A stretch of DNA of 64,000 nt from Acidobacteriota bacterium. Lineage in GTDB: Bacteria; Acidobacteriota; Holophagae; Acanthopleuribacterales; Acanthopleuribacteraceae. Below, one piece after another: positions 7,961 through 17,718 of this stretch; within the stretch, counting starts at the first letter, position 1; every line of letters begins with the position of its first letter. A model generated the notes under the pieces. The model had not been told where the DNA came from and did no database searches. It saw nothing but the letters and a program-made list of their open reading frames with translations. Made by a program: the position numbers and the translations under genes. The DNA lies in assembly GCA_020439745.1 (NCBI GenBank), contig JAGQSC010000027.1:124001-188000 (forward strand), in the 5' to 3' direction.

Positions 7961-9847
7961 ATTGCGCTGCGTTTGCCCTATGCGAGCGGCAAATGTCTCA
8001 CGGAGCTTCCCCAACTCCGATCTTTCGGATTCATCCAGTTCGTCCTCGAAGGACGACAGCAAAAACATGGTTGATGTCTTGTTTTGAGCGTTGTCTTTGT
8101 GACCAAGTTGCTGGATTTTCATTGCTTTTTCTTTGAGGTGGCGCCAGGGAGCAGCGTTCATTCGCGCTTCAATTACGTCGATGGTGAAAATTGTGTTGCA
8201 GGCGGCCAAAGAAAATGTGCAGTGGTCTAAGTATTGAATTGCCAATGCCCTTGCTTCTGCGAGCCTTGCATGAGCTGTTTCCTCATCCACGTCAACCGTC
8301 CATATCGAGTCGATGAGTTGGTTGGCTTCCAAAAGCGGTAGTTCAAAACTTCGTCCGTACTTGCTGGCATAGTGCGATTCGGGGTATTGCTGTTCTATTG
8401 GGACTGAAGCCTGTGAAATTGTGTATGCGAGGGCCAGCAGAAACAATGGCAAGGCAGCCAGCAAATGTCTCGAAAAGACATGCCGTGGCTTGTTGTTGCC
8501 TGCGTGCCGAGCAGCCACAGCCATGATCAAGATGACAAAGATACGAATCGCAGGAACGCGAAGCGGGAACGAAACCATGCAGTGTAACGCGACAACCAAC
8601 GCGATGGATCGCGCTGCCAGGACGAAATAGTTCTGATCTTTGGTTTCCTTGTTGGCAGTAAGAAGATAGATCAACAACCAAATCATCAAACCGCAACTGG
8701 CAAGGCCAATCACGCCCATTTCCACGCCTATTTGAATGTAATCATTATGGAATTCAGTCCAGTCAGCGCCCCCAGCGGGGCCGACCGACATTTGGGCTGG
8801 GAGTATTTGATAAGTGGCGCCAAGTCCCGTCCCCAGGATCGGCCATTGCTCTAAGAAATGGAGTCCCACTTTCATGGCCTCCACTCTTTGGCCGAAGGCT
8901 AATCCGTCCCGTTGGAACTTGGTGAAATGTCTCCCCAATGGGATTGTGGACAAGAAAATAAGCGAAAAGACCAATCCGGCCAATGCGAATTTGGGTGCAA
9001 TTCCTGCCTTTTTGCGGAGGATCGCTTTGATTGCTGTCTGTCCAAAGAAAGCAGCGATGCCAAGCACCATTAAAGCCACGCCGCTGCGGGAATGTGCGTA
9101 ACGGAAGGCCAGGAAACACAAGTTCAAAAGCACTAAGTCGATCAAGGGTTGCATCGCCGTTGTCAACACACGCGATTTGTGACCTGCAGCGCTGCGCCAC
9201 TCACGGTAGGTCTGTTGTGCCCCATAGGTGAATGATTGTAGGCAAAGCAACACGAGAATGACGGCAACCAAAGCAAAGTGATTTGTATTGACAAGTCCAC
9301 CGTAGGTGTCTCGATATGATTCCAGCCAGTTTACATGGCGCAACAGCCCTCGACCCGTGATGATCATGAGTATGCTCAAAAAACCTGCAATCAGACGAAT
9401 CCAAAAACGAAACACCTCTCGGGTTGGACGGGGCCCTACCAAAACCAACAGAGTTAGGTAGGCATCCAGTGCTAACTTACTCAGAAGCATTAAGTGATAG
9501 CTTGGAAGGATGGCCAACTGTGTTTGCGTTGTAACTTCTGGAACGATCTGGCGAATGGCATCCGACTGGGCCGTTTTGATGGGCGCGAGTAGTTCAAACA
9601 AAGCTGGTGGAAGGGGCATCAGTTGCAGCAAACCCAAAGTGAATACGGGCGCCCATATCCAGACGAGTAGTCTCGGCGGATCGTATGATGTTTTTCTCGT
9701 AAAAACCACGCAGGTTGCGGCCAGGAGGAAACACCCGTGAACCGCAAAATCGACCACGGCCAAACCACCATACCTGGCAAACTGGTACACCGTGTCGAGG
9801 AGCAGGATGCTCCAAAAGATTCCTGCCCGCCATGATTGAGGTATCAA
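7949..9847 (-). CDS. O-antigen ligase/polymerase family membrane protein (Wzy_C)
   Basis: 632 aa with about twelve hydrophobic segments and a large loop between the later ones, the architecture of the WaaL/Wzy superfamily. The segment around GTGLGATYQILPAQM followed by EFHNDYIQIGVEMGVIGL (His in the NDYIQ motif) is the family signature. The C-terminal ~150 residues are soluble and charged. Such proteins join or polymerise O-antigen or exopolysaccharide in the periplasm. The start appears to be TTG 9847 with GGGA upstream. A terminator-like hairpin separates it from the upstream TonB receptor gene, so it probably has its own promoter. Confidence 0.85.
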   Translation of the reverse strand: MIPQSWRAGIFWSILLLDTVYQFARYGGLAVVDFAVHGCFLLAATCVVFTRKTSYDPPRLLVWIWAPVFTLGLLQLMPLPPALFELLAPIKTAQSDAIRQIVPEVTTQTQLAILPSYHLMLLSKLALDAYLTLLVLVGPRPTREVFRFWIRLIAGFLSILMIITGRGLLRHVNWLESYRDTYGGLVNTNHFALVAVILVLLCLQSFTYGAQQTYREWRSAAGHKSRVLTTAMQPLIDLVLLNLCFLAFRYAHSRSGVALMVLGIAAFFGQTAIKAILRKKAGIAPKFALAGLVFSLIFLSTIPLGRHFTKFQRDGLAFGQRVEAMKVGLHFLEQWPILGTGLGATYQILPAQMSVGPAGGADWTEFHNDYIQIGVEMGVIGLASCGLMIWLLIYLLTANKETKDQNYFVLAARSIALVVALHCMVSFPLRVPAIRIFVILIMAVAARHAGNNKPRHVFSRHLLAALPLFLLALAYTISQASVPIEQQYPESHYASKYGRSFELPLLEANQLIDSIWTVDVDEETAHARLAEARALAIQYLDHCTFSLAACNTIFTIDVIEARMNAAPWRHLKEKAMKIQQLGHKDNAQNKTSTMFLLSSFEDELDESERSELGKLRETFAARIGQTQRNLGL

Positions 9848-9858
9848 TTGAGTCCCAG

Positions 9859-9896
9859 AAACGGGGTCCGGACTTTATGAGTCCGAACCCGTTTTT
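9859..9896 (-). terminator. Hairpin terminator after the TonB-dependent receptor gene
   Basis: Near-perfect inverted repeat: arms AAACGGGGTCCGGACT and AGTCCGAACCCGTTT around a 5-nt loop TTATG, 15-16 bp with one bulge or mismatch. It lies just after the stop of the receptor gene on the minus strand and before the O-antigen ligase start. The T-run is better on the plus strand side (five Ts) than on the minus side (three Ts), so it may act in both directions or as a weak minus-strand terminator. Confidence 0.6.
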
Positions 9897-9902
9897 ACCG
9901 TT

Positions 9903-12323
9903 TTAGAAAGAAAAGTGGAGAGAGCCCGAAGCTTGACGGCCGTTCACCGATCCACCAAACAACTCGTAGTGCTCATCGTCCAATGCGTTAATCACGTTTA
10001 CGGTAGCGCGAATGTGATCTGTGAAGCGGTAGTCAAAGTTGAGGTTCAACGTTTCGTAGGAAGGTATGTGCCCTACGAAGATACCTGCGGCCCAAGGAAA
10101 ATCATCGGTTACCTTGTACTTCATGCTACCTGTGAATTTGCTGGAGTTATAGGTGAGTCCCAAGTTGTATTTGGTCTCGGGAGAGTTAGGCACGATGTCA
10201 CCTTCGATGCCCGGGTCGATGACGTCGAAATCAAACCAACTATAGTTACCATCCACAGTCCAGTTCTCGTTGACGTACCAGTTGAAGGTGAATTCGAAGC
10301 CGTCCATATCCACTTCACCGGCATTGGTGTAGGAAAGCGTGACGATGGGATTACCCGCTGGACTGGAAGGGTCCATGATGCCGTCATTAATGGCCAAACC
10401 GTTATACAGGCCACCTAACTGTGATTGCAAGGTACTCAAGATGATGGCTTGTAGTGCTGCCGGAATGCCTTCCGGCAAGGTGTAATTCGGAATGTTGGGA
10501 TTGACACCGGGCAGAAGGTCCGTCACAAAGTTTGTTGCAGTTGACGTGTAGTAGTCCGCGGTTACGAAGAAGCTGGTGCCCACAATGCCCTTGTAGCCTA
10601 ATTCGTAGGTTTCAATCTGTTCCACCGAGAGGTCAGGGTTACCCAATGCCATAACCTGCGAGGTTTGCCAGTTTAACGGTAGGTTGACGCCAAAGGCATT
10701 CTCGAGCGCGGCTTCAATGGCGCCGAAAGGCACGACGCCTGCTGCTGCGCGGAGGAAGAATTCTGAGAAGTTGGGTGTTTGGAACGCCTGGTTATAGGTG
10801 GCGCGTAAGCTGTGGTTCTCATTGATTTTCCAGACGAGGGCTCCCTTGGGGGATTCCTGAGAGTCATGCAGAGAGGACTCGTCGTAGCGACCGGCAACAA
10901 TTACATCCAGCTTATCGCCCAGGTGGATGGTTGCCTGTCCAAAGGCGGCCTGTTGGTCTTCCTTCTTTTCACCAATCATCAAGGTATGGAATCCGGCCGG
11001 GTTGGTGGTGTCCAGTTCCTGCTCATGGTATGAGACGCCGCCTACCAGATTCACCTTACCGTCAAATAAGTCGAAGTTCACTTGAACTTCAGCGTGTTGT
11101 TGATAGGAATCCTCGTACAACTTGGCACCTGTATTCAGGGATCGTTGTCCCTGAGGCGTATTGCGTTCTGAACGCCAAACCATGGCGTTAATGTGATCGG
11201 TGTTGTAGTTGATGCGGAACCAGGGTCGTTCGGATTCGGTAATCTGAACACGACCAATTCCGGTAACGGCCAGTGCGTTTTCAACCGTGGATGTTCCTGC
11301 TTCAAATGTAAGCACGTGACCATTTTCGAACTCTTTGTCAATTCGGCCACCAAAGTAAACGGATTCAATATCCTCATCGCCCAGTGCGAAGTTCTCAAAA
11401 GCCAGGCCGTCGTATTCCAAAGGCGCATCCGCAGCCGTACGAGATTCGGACCAAGAGCCCGTGGAATAAGTACCGCCATTGACGCGATAGGACCAACCGC
11501 TGCCAAAAGTACCGGCGTAGCGGGCGTCAATGCGGTATGAACTCAGCTCACCACCTGAAAGCGTCACATAGCCTCCCGGGGTGTCAACGGGTCGTTTGGT
11601 GCGGATATTCAGCACGCCGTTAAATGCGTTGGCCCCGTACAAGGCGGAACCAGGTCCCCGAACCAATTCCATATTGGAGAATTCCTCCAAAGGCACGGAG
11701 AGAGTGCTCCATTCCTGATTACCCAGGAAAGCAACTGCGGGATCGCGACCGTCAATGAGGACCAGGATACGGCGGTTCAAAGAGCTGTTAAATCCACGGG
11801 CATTCAGGTTGAAATCGTAGGCACCGGATTGCGTAATTTCCACCCCCGGCTGGTTTTCAAGCAAACGTGGTAATTGCCCGTGAGATGTGGCGCGTTCCAG
11901 TTCGGCGCCTGTAATGACAGAAACCGCGGCAGGCGCTTCAACGATGCGTTCAACCCGTCGAGAAGCAGAGGTGACTGTGAGCACTTCCATCACGTTGAGA
12001 GGCGCGACCATCACGGCGTCTAGCACAGTTGCGGAACCCGCGTTAATCGTCACGTCAGATTCGACAAAGGTTTCGAGACCTGTTGCGGAAAACTCCACGC
12101 TGTATGTACCTGCGGGCACCCTACTTATGAAGTAGTCACCATTATCATCGGTCACCACAAACTCCATGTAGGATCCGCTACCTGCAGCGTCGTTGATGGT
12201 TACCAGCACACCGGGTGCGGCCCCGTTATTGGTGGTGACGTTACCTTTCAATGTCCCTGTGTTTTGGGTAAACCCAGGCAACAAAATAATGCTCAAAAAT
12301 ACGTTGACGATCCACGCCTTCAT
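9903..12323 (-). CDS. TonB-dependent outer-membrane receptor with CarboxypepD_reg domain
   Basis: 806 aa. Signal peptide MKAWIVNVFLSIILLPGFTQ, then a carboxypeptidase-regulatory-like beta domain (GTLKGNVTTNNGAAPGVLVTI, residues ~22-110), a plug domain (APAAVSVITGAELE, LVLIDGRDPAV, LVRGPGSALYGANAFNGVLNI) and a 22-strand-type barrel ending in HFSF with the terminal Phe used by the BAM machinery. Such receptors take up siderophores, cobalamin or glycans using TonB energy; the substrate cannot be told. ATG 12323 is chosen over an upstream in-frame start because GAGGAGGG precedes it by five bases and the signal peptide starts there. No TonB/ExbBD genes or periplasmic binding protein are adjacent. 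Confidence 0.92.
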   Translation of the reverse strand: MKAWIVNVFLSIILLPGFTQNTGTLKGNVTTNNGAAPGVLVTINDAAGSGSYMEFVVTDDNGDYFISRVPAGTYSVEFSATGLETFVESDVTINAGSATVLDAVMVAPLNVMEVLTVTSASRRVERIVEAPAAVSVITGAELERATSHGQLPRLLENQPGVEITQSGAYDFNLNARGFNSSLNRRILVLIDGRDPAVAFLGNQEWSTLSVPLEEFSNMELVRGPGSALYGANAFNGVLNIRTKRPVDTPGGYVTLSGGELSSYRIDARYAGTFGSGWSYRVNGGTYSTGSWSESRTAADAPLEYDGLAFENFALGDEDIESVYFGGRIDKEFENGHVLTFEAGTSTVENALAVTGIGRVQITESERPWFRINYNTDHINAMVWRSERNTPQGQRSLNTGAKLYEDSYQQHAEVQVNFDLFDGKVNLVGGVSYHEQELDTTNPAGFHTLMIGEKKEDQQAAFGQATIHLGDKLDVIVAGRYDESSLHDSQESPKGALVWKINENHSLRATYNQAFQTPNFSEFFLRAAAGVVPFGAIEAALENAFGVNLPLNWQTSQVMALGNPDLSVEQIETYELGYKGIVGTSFFVTADYYTSTATNFVTDLLPGVNPNIPNYTLPEGIPAALQAIILSTLQSQLGGLYNGLAINDGIMDPSSPAGNPIVTLSYTNAGEVDMDGFEFTFNWYVNENWTVDGNYSWFDFDVIDPGIEGDIVPNSPETKYNLGLTYNSSKFTGSMKYKVTDDFPWAAGIFVGHIPSYETLNLNFDYRFTDHIRATVNVINALDDEHYELFGGSVNGRQASGSLHFSF

Positions 12324-12609
12324 AACGGCCCTCCTCAGAGCTGAATCAGTTCGCTCTAATTCTGACAAATGAAATTAAACCAGGATGTTGAATGCCTAAC
12401 AGCAAGATAGCACCTTAGAGTATGTCTGGTAAAGAGAATCTGGCGACTCCCCTGTTGAAAATGGCTGTTGAATGAATCACTCACGAACATTATCGGCTCG
12501 CGGACCAACACGCTTAAGTGACAGACAGCTTGGCGCTTTCGGTTTTTGGATGTGTGTTTGGGAGAGTCGCACCTTTACCTGATTGAGATTCGCGCTTATT
12601 CTCTGGGTC

Positions 12610-13986
12610 ATGCGAACTTACCCAGTGATCATGGCTGGTGGATCTGGCGTACGTCTTTGGCCCTGGTCCCGTACCCATTTGCCCAAGCAATTTCTGAACT
12701 TCTCAGGCCCTGAAAGCTTGTTCACGCAAACTCTGAGACGGGCCTCACGATTGGCAGGAGCGCGGGAAACCTGGGTCGTGTTGGGCGAGGCTCAACGACA
12801 CCATGCCCGACGCATTGTGGATCAATATCATATCGATCAGGTCCGAATAGAAGTGGAGCCAGCATCCCGAAACACGGCGCCGGCCATTTTGTTGGCAGCT
12901 TTTCGAATTGCTTCTGAGGATCCTGACGCCATGCTGGCGATCCTTCCGGCCGATCATCTCGTCAGACCGCTTGATGCATTTTTGGACTGTGCCAATCAGG
13001 CTTTGTCGTTCGCGTTAAATACATCCGTGGTCACGATAGGTATCACCCCTGCACATGCCGAAACGGGCTACGGTTACTTGGAAACAGAGCCATCAAAAAA
13101 CGGTTACCGAAAAGTCCTAAGGTTTGTGGAAAAGCCGACCCTTGAAAAGGCCCGTGACTATTTGATCAGCGGTTGCCATTTCTGGAATTCAGGAATGTTC
13201 TTCGTTCGGGCCGAGCAGGTTATTTCGCTGATGGCCAAACATGATCGGGACAACTACCAGCGCGTGGCCCGCTACGTTCACACCAATCTTGGGGCTGATT
13301 ATGAGCGGTGTTCGTCGATCTCATTCGATTATGCGGTCATGGAGAAGCACCATGACACTCAGATGGTCGAATCTAAATTCCAGTGGAGTGACCTTGGGAG
13401 CTGGCAAGGTGTGCATCAGGTCAGTGATCGTGATCCGTCTAATAATGCAATCGCGGGAGATGCGGTACTGGCAGACTGTGAAGACAGCTTGGTGTTCGCG
13501 CGAAGTCGATTGGTCTTGGGGGTGGGGCTGAAGGGGATGGTTGTCGCGGAAACGAAAGACGCTTTGATGGTCGCATCGATGGAAGCGAGCCAACAAATAC
13601 GCGCGGCTGTGGACATGTTGAAGGATCGTGACGAGGTGGACCACCACACGACGGACGTGCGGCCATGGGGCAGTTTTACCGTGCTCGAAAATGACTCGAA
13701 TTTCAAAGTGAAGCGATTGGATGTATTGCCTGGTTGTCGTTTGTCGTTACAGCGTCACAAGTTCCGCACCGAGTTTTGGACCGTTGTGTGTGGAAAGGCC
13801 CGTGTTGTCGTGGGTGATCAGACCATTGAATTGAATTGCCATGAACAGGTGACGATTCCGCAGGGTACCCTTCATCGGATCGAGAACCCCGGACCACAAC
13901 CCTTGTGTATCGTTGAAGTTCAGGTGGGAAGTTATTTGGGAGAAGACGACATCGAGCGTTTTGAAGACGATTTTGGGAGATGCTGA
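12610..13986 (+). CDS. manC: Mannose-1-phosphate guanylyltransferase / mannose-6-phosphate isomerase (type II)
   Basis: 458 aa. N-terminal nucleotidyltransferase with VIMAGGSGVRLWPWSR (residues 7-22) and FVEKP near residue 175; C-terminal cupin-type isomerase domain (RPWGSF, LQRHKFRTEFWTVV, IPQGTLHRIEN). The enzyme makes GDP-mannose for polysaccharide and, together with the O-antigen ligase and the nucleotide-sugar dehydrogenase elsewhere in the window, supports a surface glycan pathway. ATG 12610 gives the family-typical N-terminus RTYPVIMAGG; a TTG nine codons earlier is possible. It is divergent from the receptor gene across a 286-nt gap in which no further gene is seen. Confidence 0.93.
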   Translation: MRTYPVIMAGGSGVRLWPWSRTHLPKQFLNFSGPESLFTQTLRRASRLAGARETWVVLGEAQRHHARRIVDQYHIDQVRIEVEPASRNTAPAILLAAFRIASEDPDAMLAILPADHLVRPLDAFLDCANQALSFALNTSVVTIGITPAHAETGYGYLETEPSKNGYRKVLRFVEKPTLEKARDYLISGCHFWNSGMFFVRAEQVISLMAKHDRDNYQRVARYVHTNLGADYERCSSISFDYAVMEKHHDTQMVESKFQWSDLGSWQGVHQVSDRDPSNNAIAGDAVLADCEDSLVFARSRLVLGVGLKGMVVAETKDALMVASMEASQQIRAAVDMLKDRDEVDHHTTDVRPWGSFTVLENDSNFKVKRLDVLPGCRLSLQRHKFRTEFWTVVCGKARVVVGDQTIELNCHEQVTIPQGTLHRIENPGPQPLCIVEVQVGSYLGEDDIERFEDDFGRC

Positions 13987-14004
13987 ATCGGCTCTTGCTA
14001 CAAT
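13975..14004 (+). promoter_or_regulatory. Possible sigma-70 promoter for the polyketide operon
   Basis: TTGGGA (-35, 4 of 6) and TACAAT (-10, 5 of 6) separated by 18 bp, overlapping the last codons of manC and 35 nt ahead of the first gene of the following operon. Pattern match only. Confidence 0.35.
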
Positions 14005-14038
14005 ACCTGTTCTTGAATTGAAACACGGAGAACCAACC

Positions 14039-15862
14039 ATGTCGCTTCTTTTTCTAATCGTCTTGGGTCAATCATCCAGTGCAACGATACTTGACCAACT
14101 CGAAACCGCGGGGGTTTCGCGCTATCAACCCGCTGAAATGGCCATGATCTTGGCTGGAGTTGACGAGTCTGAACTTCCCGCCAAGATGGCCGACTTTGAA
14201 AACTTGATTCAGGCATTGGTTGACAGCGTGGATAGTTCCAAGCCGATCAAGAAAATGGCGAAACAGTTACATGCGGAGCTTTTCAAACAGTTGAAGTCTC
14301 ATGACGAGAACAGCTATAAGCTCACTGAGTTACTGGGTTCGAAGACTTACAGTACCATCACGGCAGCATTTCTCTTTTATGAGGTCGCGCAGAGACTGGG
14401 GATGGAAGTTCAATTAGTCGAAACTCCGATCCATGTCTTCGGAATCGTGAAAGTCGATAAAAAGGATATCTTCATCGAGTTCTTCGACAAGACCGGGTAT
14501 GACAAACGATACACCGAATATCAAGCTTTTGCCCGAGACCTGCTCAATGCTGGTGTCACGGACGAACAGGCTCTGGCCAACATTCTGATTCAAGACAAAT
14601 TCGAGGAAATCAGAAGTAAGCGGCGAGGCATTGCAGCGCGCGATCTGGTCGCAATCATGGCGGCAAAGGCAGGTGTGAAGCGCATTACCAATGGCGACTA
14701 TTCAGGCGTAGCCGATGTGAATTTGGCCAGTGAATTGGCAGCTGCCAGCTGGTTTGGTTGGGGCAACTACGACCGCGAACTCCATATGGCCATCAATCAG
14801 CTGTATCAGGCCAAAAATATTGAATCCGGCTTGAATGTTTCCGCGTGTGCAGCGCGCAGGTTTCCAGATTATCGAGATTACGAGCCGTTCCTGTTCAATT
14901 TCGCAGTACTGCGCATTGAGCAGCTGGACAAAGCGAAGGATTACTCAGCTGCTTTTGATTTGGCAAATCGTGTTCAGGGTCTTTTGTCGGCGGAGACCAA
15001 AGGGCAGTTTCGCGAGGTCTTTCCCACGCTCCATCACAATTATGCCGTAAGTTTGTTCAATCTAAAATCATTCAAGGATTCCGCCCATCACGGTGAGTTG
15101 GCTTTGACGGGATATCAGGAGCTGGTCGCCAAGTACCAAAAACTCGCCGACGGGGCTGCCAAAGCCGATGATTTTAACAAATCGGTCGACGCCATTAATG
15201 AACTGATTCCCAAGGCAAAATCAAATTGGATCGATCAGCTGCTCAAAGAGGGCGACCAAGTCATGGCAAACCAGGTGTTGCAGGATCTTTCGAAAACCTA
15301 TCCGTCCTATGCTGATCAAATCAAGACTCGCATGGACCAACAAGCTCTGGAGTCCCTTTACAATTCGGGCAATTACGAAGATGCGTTGGCGATTGCTCTA
15401 AAGCGTATAGACGATGAGAATGGACCGCAAAACTACCTTGCAACCGTCAATCGGTACGCCAGCTCACTGATCGAGAATGGCCGTTTTGATGAGGCATTGA
15501 AGGCGCTGGACCAGGTGCACCCTTCTGCCAAAGACCATCAGGTGGTCAAAGACCTTCGTTACAACTGTTACATAGCCATGCTGACGAAACTCAAAGACGC
15601 AGCCTCGGAAAAGCAGCTTGTCGTTTATGCGCGTCTGTTTGCGGATCATCAACTCGTGATGACGGATGAAGAAAGGGAAGGGCTGACCACTAATCACGTG
15701 GCGGTTTTTGCCCAGCAAGTGGAAAAGGACATTGCAGACGGCAAATACAGCAAAGCTTCAGACCATCTGGCTGTCGGTGAGAAGATCTATCCATCAAATA
15801 CCGTCCTTTTGAACTTGCGTAAAAAGATCCGCCTCATTCAGGAGCGTTTGGCGGACCAATAA
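14039..15862 (+). CDS. TPR protein with inactive-looking transglutaminase-like N-terminus
   Basis: 607 aa. Start ATG 14039 with CGGAGA nine bases upstream and a hydrophobic leader (MSLLFLIVLGQSSS). Residues ~85-160 resemble the SirB1/transglutaminase-like fold: a helix TYSTITAAFLFYEVAQRLGM, then VETPIHVFGIV with the usual His and FIEFFDKTG with the usual Asp/Glu. The position where active members carry Cys is Ser/Thr here, so catalysis is doubtful. The rest is alpha-helical with tetratricopeptide-like repeats (e.g. SLYNSGNYEDALAIALKRI, LIENGRFDEALKALDQV). It is followed after 1 nt by a PP2C phosphatase and leads the operon that runs into the polyketide genes. Likely a periplasmic or membrane-associated scaffold; function unknown. 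Confidence 0.6.
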   Translation: MSLLFLIVLGQSSSATILDQLETAGVSRYQPAEMAMILAGVDESELPAKMADFENLIQALVDSVDSSKPIKKMAKQLHAELFKQLKSHDENSYKLTELLGSKTYSTITAAFLFYEVAQRLGMEVQLVETPIHVFGIVKVDKKDIFIEFFDKTGYDKRYTEYQAFARDLLNAGVTDEQALANILIQDKFEEIRSKRRGIAARDLVAIMAAKAGVKRITNGDYSGVADVNLASELAAASWFGWGNYDRELHMAINQLYQAKNIESGLNVSACAARRFPDYRDYEPFLFNFAVLRIEQLDKAKDYSAAFDLANRVQGLLSAETKGQFREVFPTLHHNYAVSLFNLKSFKDSAHHGELALTGYQELVAKYQKLADGAAKADDFNKSVDAINELIPKAKSNWIDQLLKEGDQVMANQVLQDLSKTYPSYADQIKTRMDQQALESLYNSGNYEDALAIALKRIDDENGPQNYLATVNRYASSLIENGRFDEALKALDQVHPSAKDHQVVKDLRYNCYIAMLTKLKDAASEKQLVVYARLFADHQLVMTDEEREGLTTNHVAVFAQQVEKDIADGKYSKASDHLAVGEKIYPSNTVLLNLRKKIRLIQERLADQ

Positions 15863-15863
15863 C

Positions 15864-16847
15864 ATGGATGCTCAAGTCCTTCTCGGACCTCAAGTCGTTC
15901 GGCCTGATGAGGTGCAATATGTCTCGTTGAACGATGATCTCGTCGGGGCACTGACTCCAGGTCACAAACGCACGATCAAGACCAAGTCCGATGGGAATGA
16001 GGACTGTCTTGCCCTGATTCGCTTTGGAACAGCGGGCGAGTTGATGCTGGTGGCCGATGCCCATTTTGGCGCTGCGACCAGCGTACAAGCCATTAGGGAA
16101 TTCCCCACCTTGTTTTCGCGTTTTCAAGGTAGTCCCGAATCCCGTCTGTTCTTTACCCATCTCGAGCTCGACAGACAGTTGGCTGAGATGAAATCAAAGC
16201 ATTCAAGTGTCAGTGAGGGGTGTTCAACCACCTTACTCAGCGTTTGGTTTGATGGATCTTTTTTGACATGGGCTAGCAGCGGTGACTCCATTCTCGTTCT
16301 TTTCCGTGAAGGTAAGATGCAGCAGATCAACCAAACCCACCACGCCATGTATTTGGGTGATGCCTACAATGCGCCACACCGATGCAATGAGCAGCTCCAA
16401 GCCTATTTACCTGAGGTGGTCCTTGCCGACAGTCATAAACGGGATCAAGCCCTCCTGGGGCTTGTCCAAACATCCATGAACCGAGATTTGTTCAAGGACA
16501 ACGAGGGCCGAGCCAAAGATATGATTCATGCGCTTGAGAATATGTTAGGCACAGAACTATCGGTTGCACCTAAAGACATCATGACTCCTTGGAGCCCCTT
16601 GAACATATGTCTGGCCCAGTTTATCCCTGAGTTTGGTCGATTTGCGCCCCAGCCAGGCGATACACTCTTGATGGCGACAGACGGGATCGATCCGTCGGTT
16701 AGCGGTGTCCCGTTCGAGAAACTAAAGGAGCTGATTGAACAGCGGGACAAATCGGTTCGTGAACGACTGGGCGATGTGATGGACCGCGTTTTGAGTCGCG
16801 AAGGTGGGATGGACAATTGTGCGTTGATACTGAAACAATGGAACTAA
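15864..16847 (+). CDS. PP2C-family Ser/Thr protein phosphatase
   Basis: 327 aa. The metal-binding blocks of PPM phosphatases are visible in order: GNEDCLALI then MLVADAHFG (the usual DGMGG replaced by DAHFG), GCSTTLLSVWFDG, TWASSGDS, GDTLLMATDGID, and GGMDNCALIL at the C-terminus. These Asp residues bind two metal ions for phosphoserine/threonine hydrolysis. There is no signal peptide, so it should be cytoplasmic. It starts one base after the TPR gene ends and is ten bases before the DUF1684 gene. A cognate kinase is not present in the window. A regulatory role for this operon is an inference. Confidence 0.82.
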   Translation: MDAQVLLGPQVVRPDEVQYVSLNDDLVGALTPGHKRTIKTKSDGNEDCLALIRFGTAGELMLVADAHFGAATSVQAIREFPTLFSRFQGSPESRLFFTHLELDRQLAEMKSKHSSVSEGCSTTLLSVWFDGSFLTWASSGDSILVLFREGKMQQINQTHHAMYLGDAYNAPHRCNEQLQAYLPEVVLADSHKRDQALLGLVQTSMNRDLFKDNEGRAKDMIHALENMLGTELSVAPKDIMTPWSPLNICLAQFIPEFGRFAPQPGDTLLMATDGIDPSVSGVPFEKLKELIEQRDKSVRERLGDVMDRVLSREGGMDNCALILKQWN

Positions 16848-16857
16848 GGAGCATGAC

Positions 16858-17718
16858 ATGATTTTGCTGTGTGCGTTACTGGTGATGGGCGGTGAGTCCG
16901 ATCAGGAACAACAATGGCGAGACGAGCGGTTGAAGGCACTGACCTCGGAAACGGGTTGGCTAAACGTGATTGGTCTCTATTGGCTGACCGAAGGTGAGAA
17001 CAAGTTTGGAACAGACCAGGATTTACCTATCACATTGCCGAAATTTTCGACGGTGCCCCATGCGGGGACATTGACCGTGAATGGCAATACCGCGTCGTTC
17101 ACCATGGAACGCGCTCAATTGGCCAAAGTGAATGGGCAAGAAACGCAAGCGGGTGTAATCGGATTGGGTCCGCCACCTGATGTATTGGCCCACAACCACC
17201 TACGTATGTTTTTGATCGTTCGAGATGACAAACTGGCGCTCCGCGTGAGGGATTTGCGTGCCAAGGCGGTGACTGAGTTCAAGGGTATTGAATATTACAA
17301 AGCAAAGAAGTCCATGATTGTGGAGGCCGAATTTACACCTTTTGAGCGCGTAGAAGAAACCTGGGTGTCCACGGTAATTGGTACTCATGAGCTGATGCAA
17401 GTTCCTGGTAAACTCACCTTTGAACTGGATGAACAAACACTGGAACTCACGCCTTTCATCGAAGAGGATGAAGAGGGCAAGCGACTTTTCATCATGTTCA
17501 AGGATCTAACTTCCGGCCATGAAACATATCCCTCCGGTCGTTACCTTAAGGCAGCAATGCCTGAGGAAGGGGCACCGGTGATCCTCAATTTCAACCGGGC
17601 ATATAACCCCCCCTGTGCATTTACTGATTTTGCGACTTGTCCCTTGCCACCGGCGGACAATTGGCTGGACGTCGCCATTGAGGCGGGTGAAAAATACATG
17701 TCCGATAGTCATGAATGA
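16858..17718 (+). CDS. DUF1684 domain protein
   Basis: 286 aa. Family blocks: GWLNVIGLYWLTEGENKFGTD, ILNFNRAYNPPCAFTDFATCPLPP and NWLDVAIEAGEK at the C-terminus. DUF1684 proteins are found widely in Bacteroidota, Actinobacteriota and Acidobacteriota; their biochemical role is not established. The N-terminus MILLCALLVMGG may be a short signal peptide. The ATGA at the end overlaps the start of the acyl carrier protein gene, so it belongs to the polyketide operon, although there is no other evidence that it acts in the pathway. Confidence 0.85.
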   Translation: MILLCALLVMGGESDQEQQWRDERLKALTSETGWLNVIGLYWLTEGENKFGTDQDLPITLPKFSTVPHAGTLTVNGNTASFTMERAQLAKVNGQETQAGVIGLGPPPDVLAHNHLRMFLIVRDDKLALRVRDLRAKAVTEFKGIEYYKAKKSMIVEAEFTPFERVEETWVSTVIGTHELMQVPGKLTFELDEQTLELTPFIEEDEEGKRLFIMFKDLTSGHETYPSGRYLKAAMPEEGAPVILNFNRAYNPPCAFTDFATCPLPPADNWLDVAIEAGEKYMSDSHE

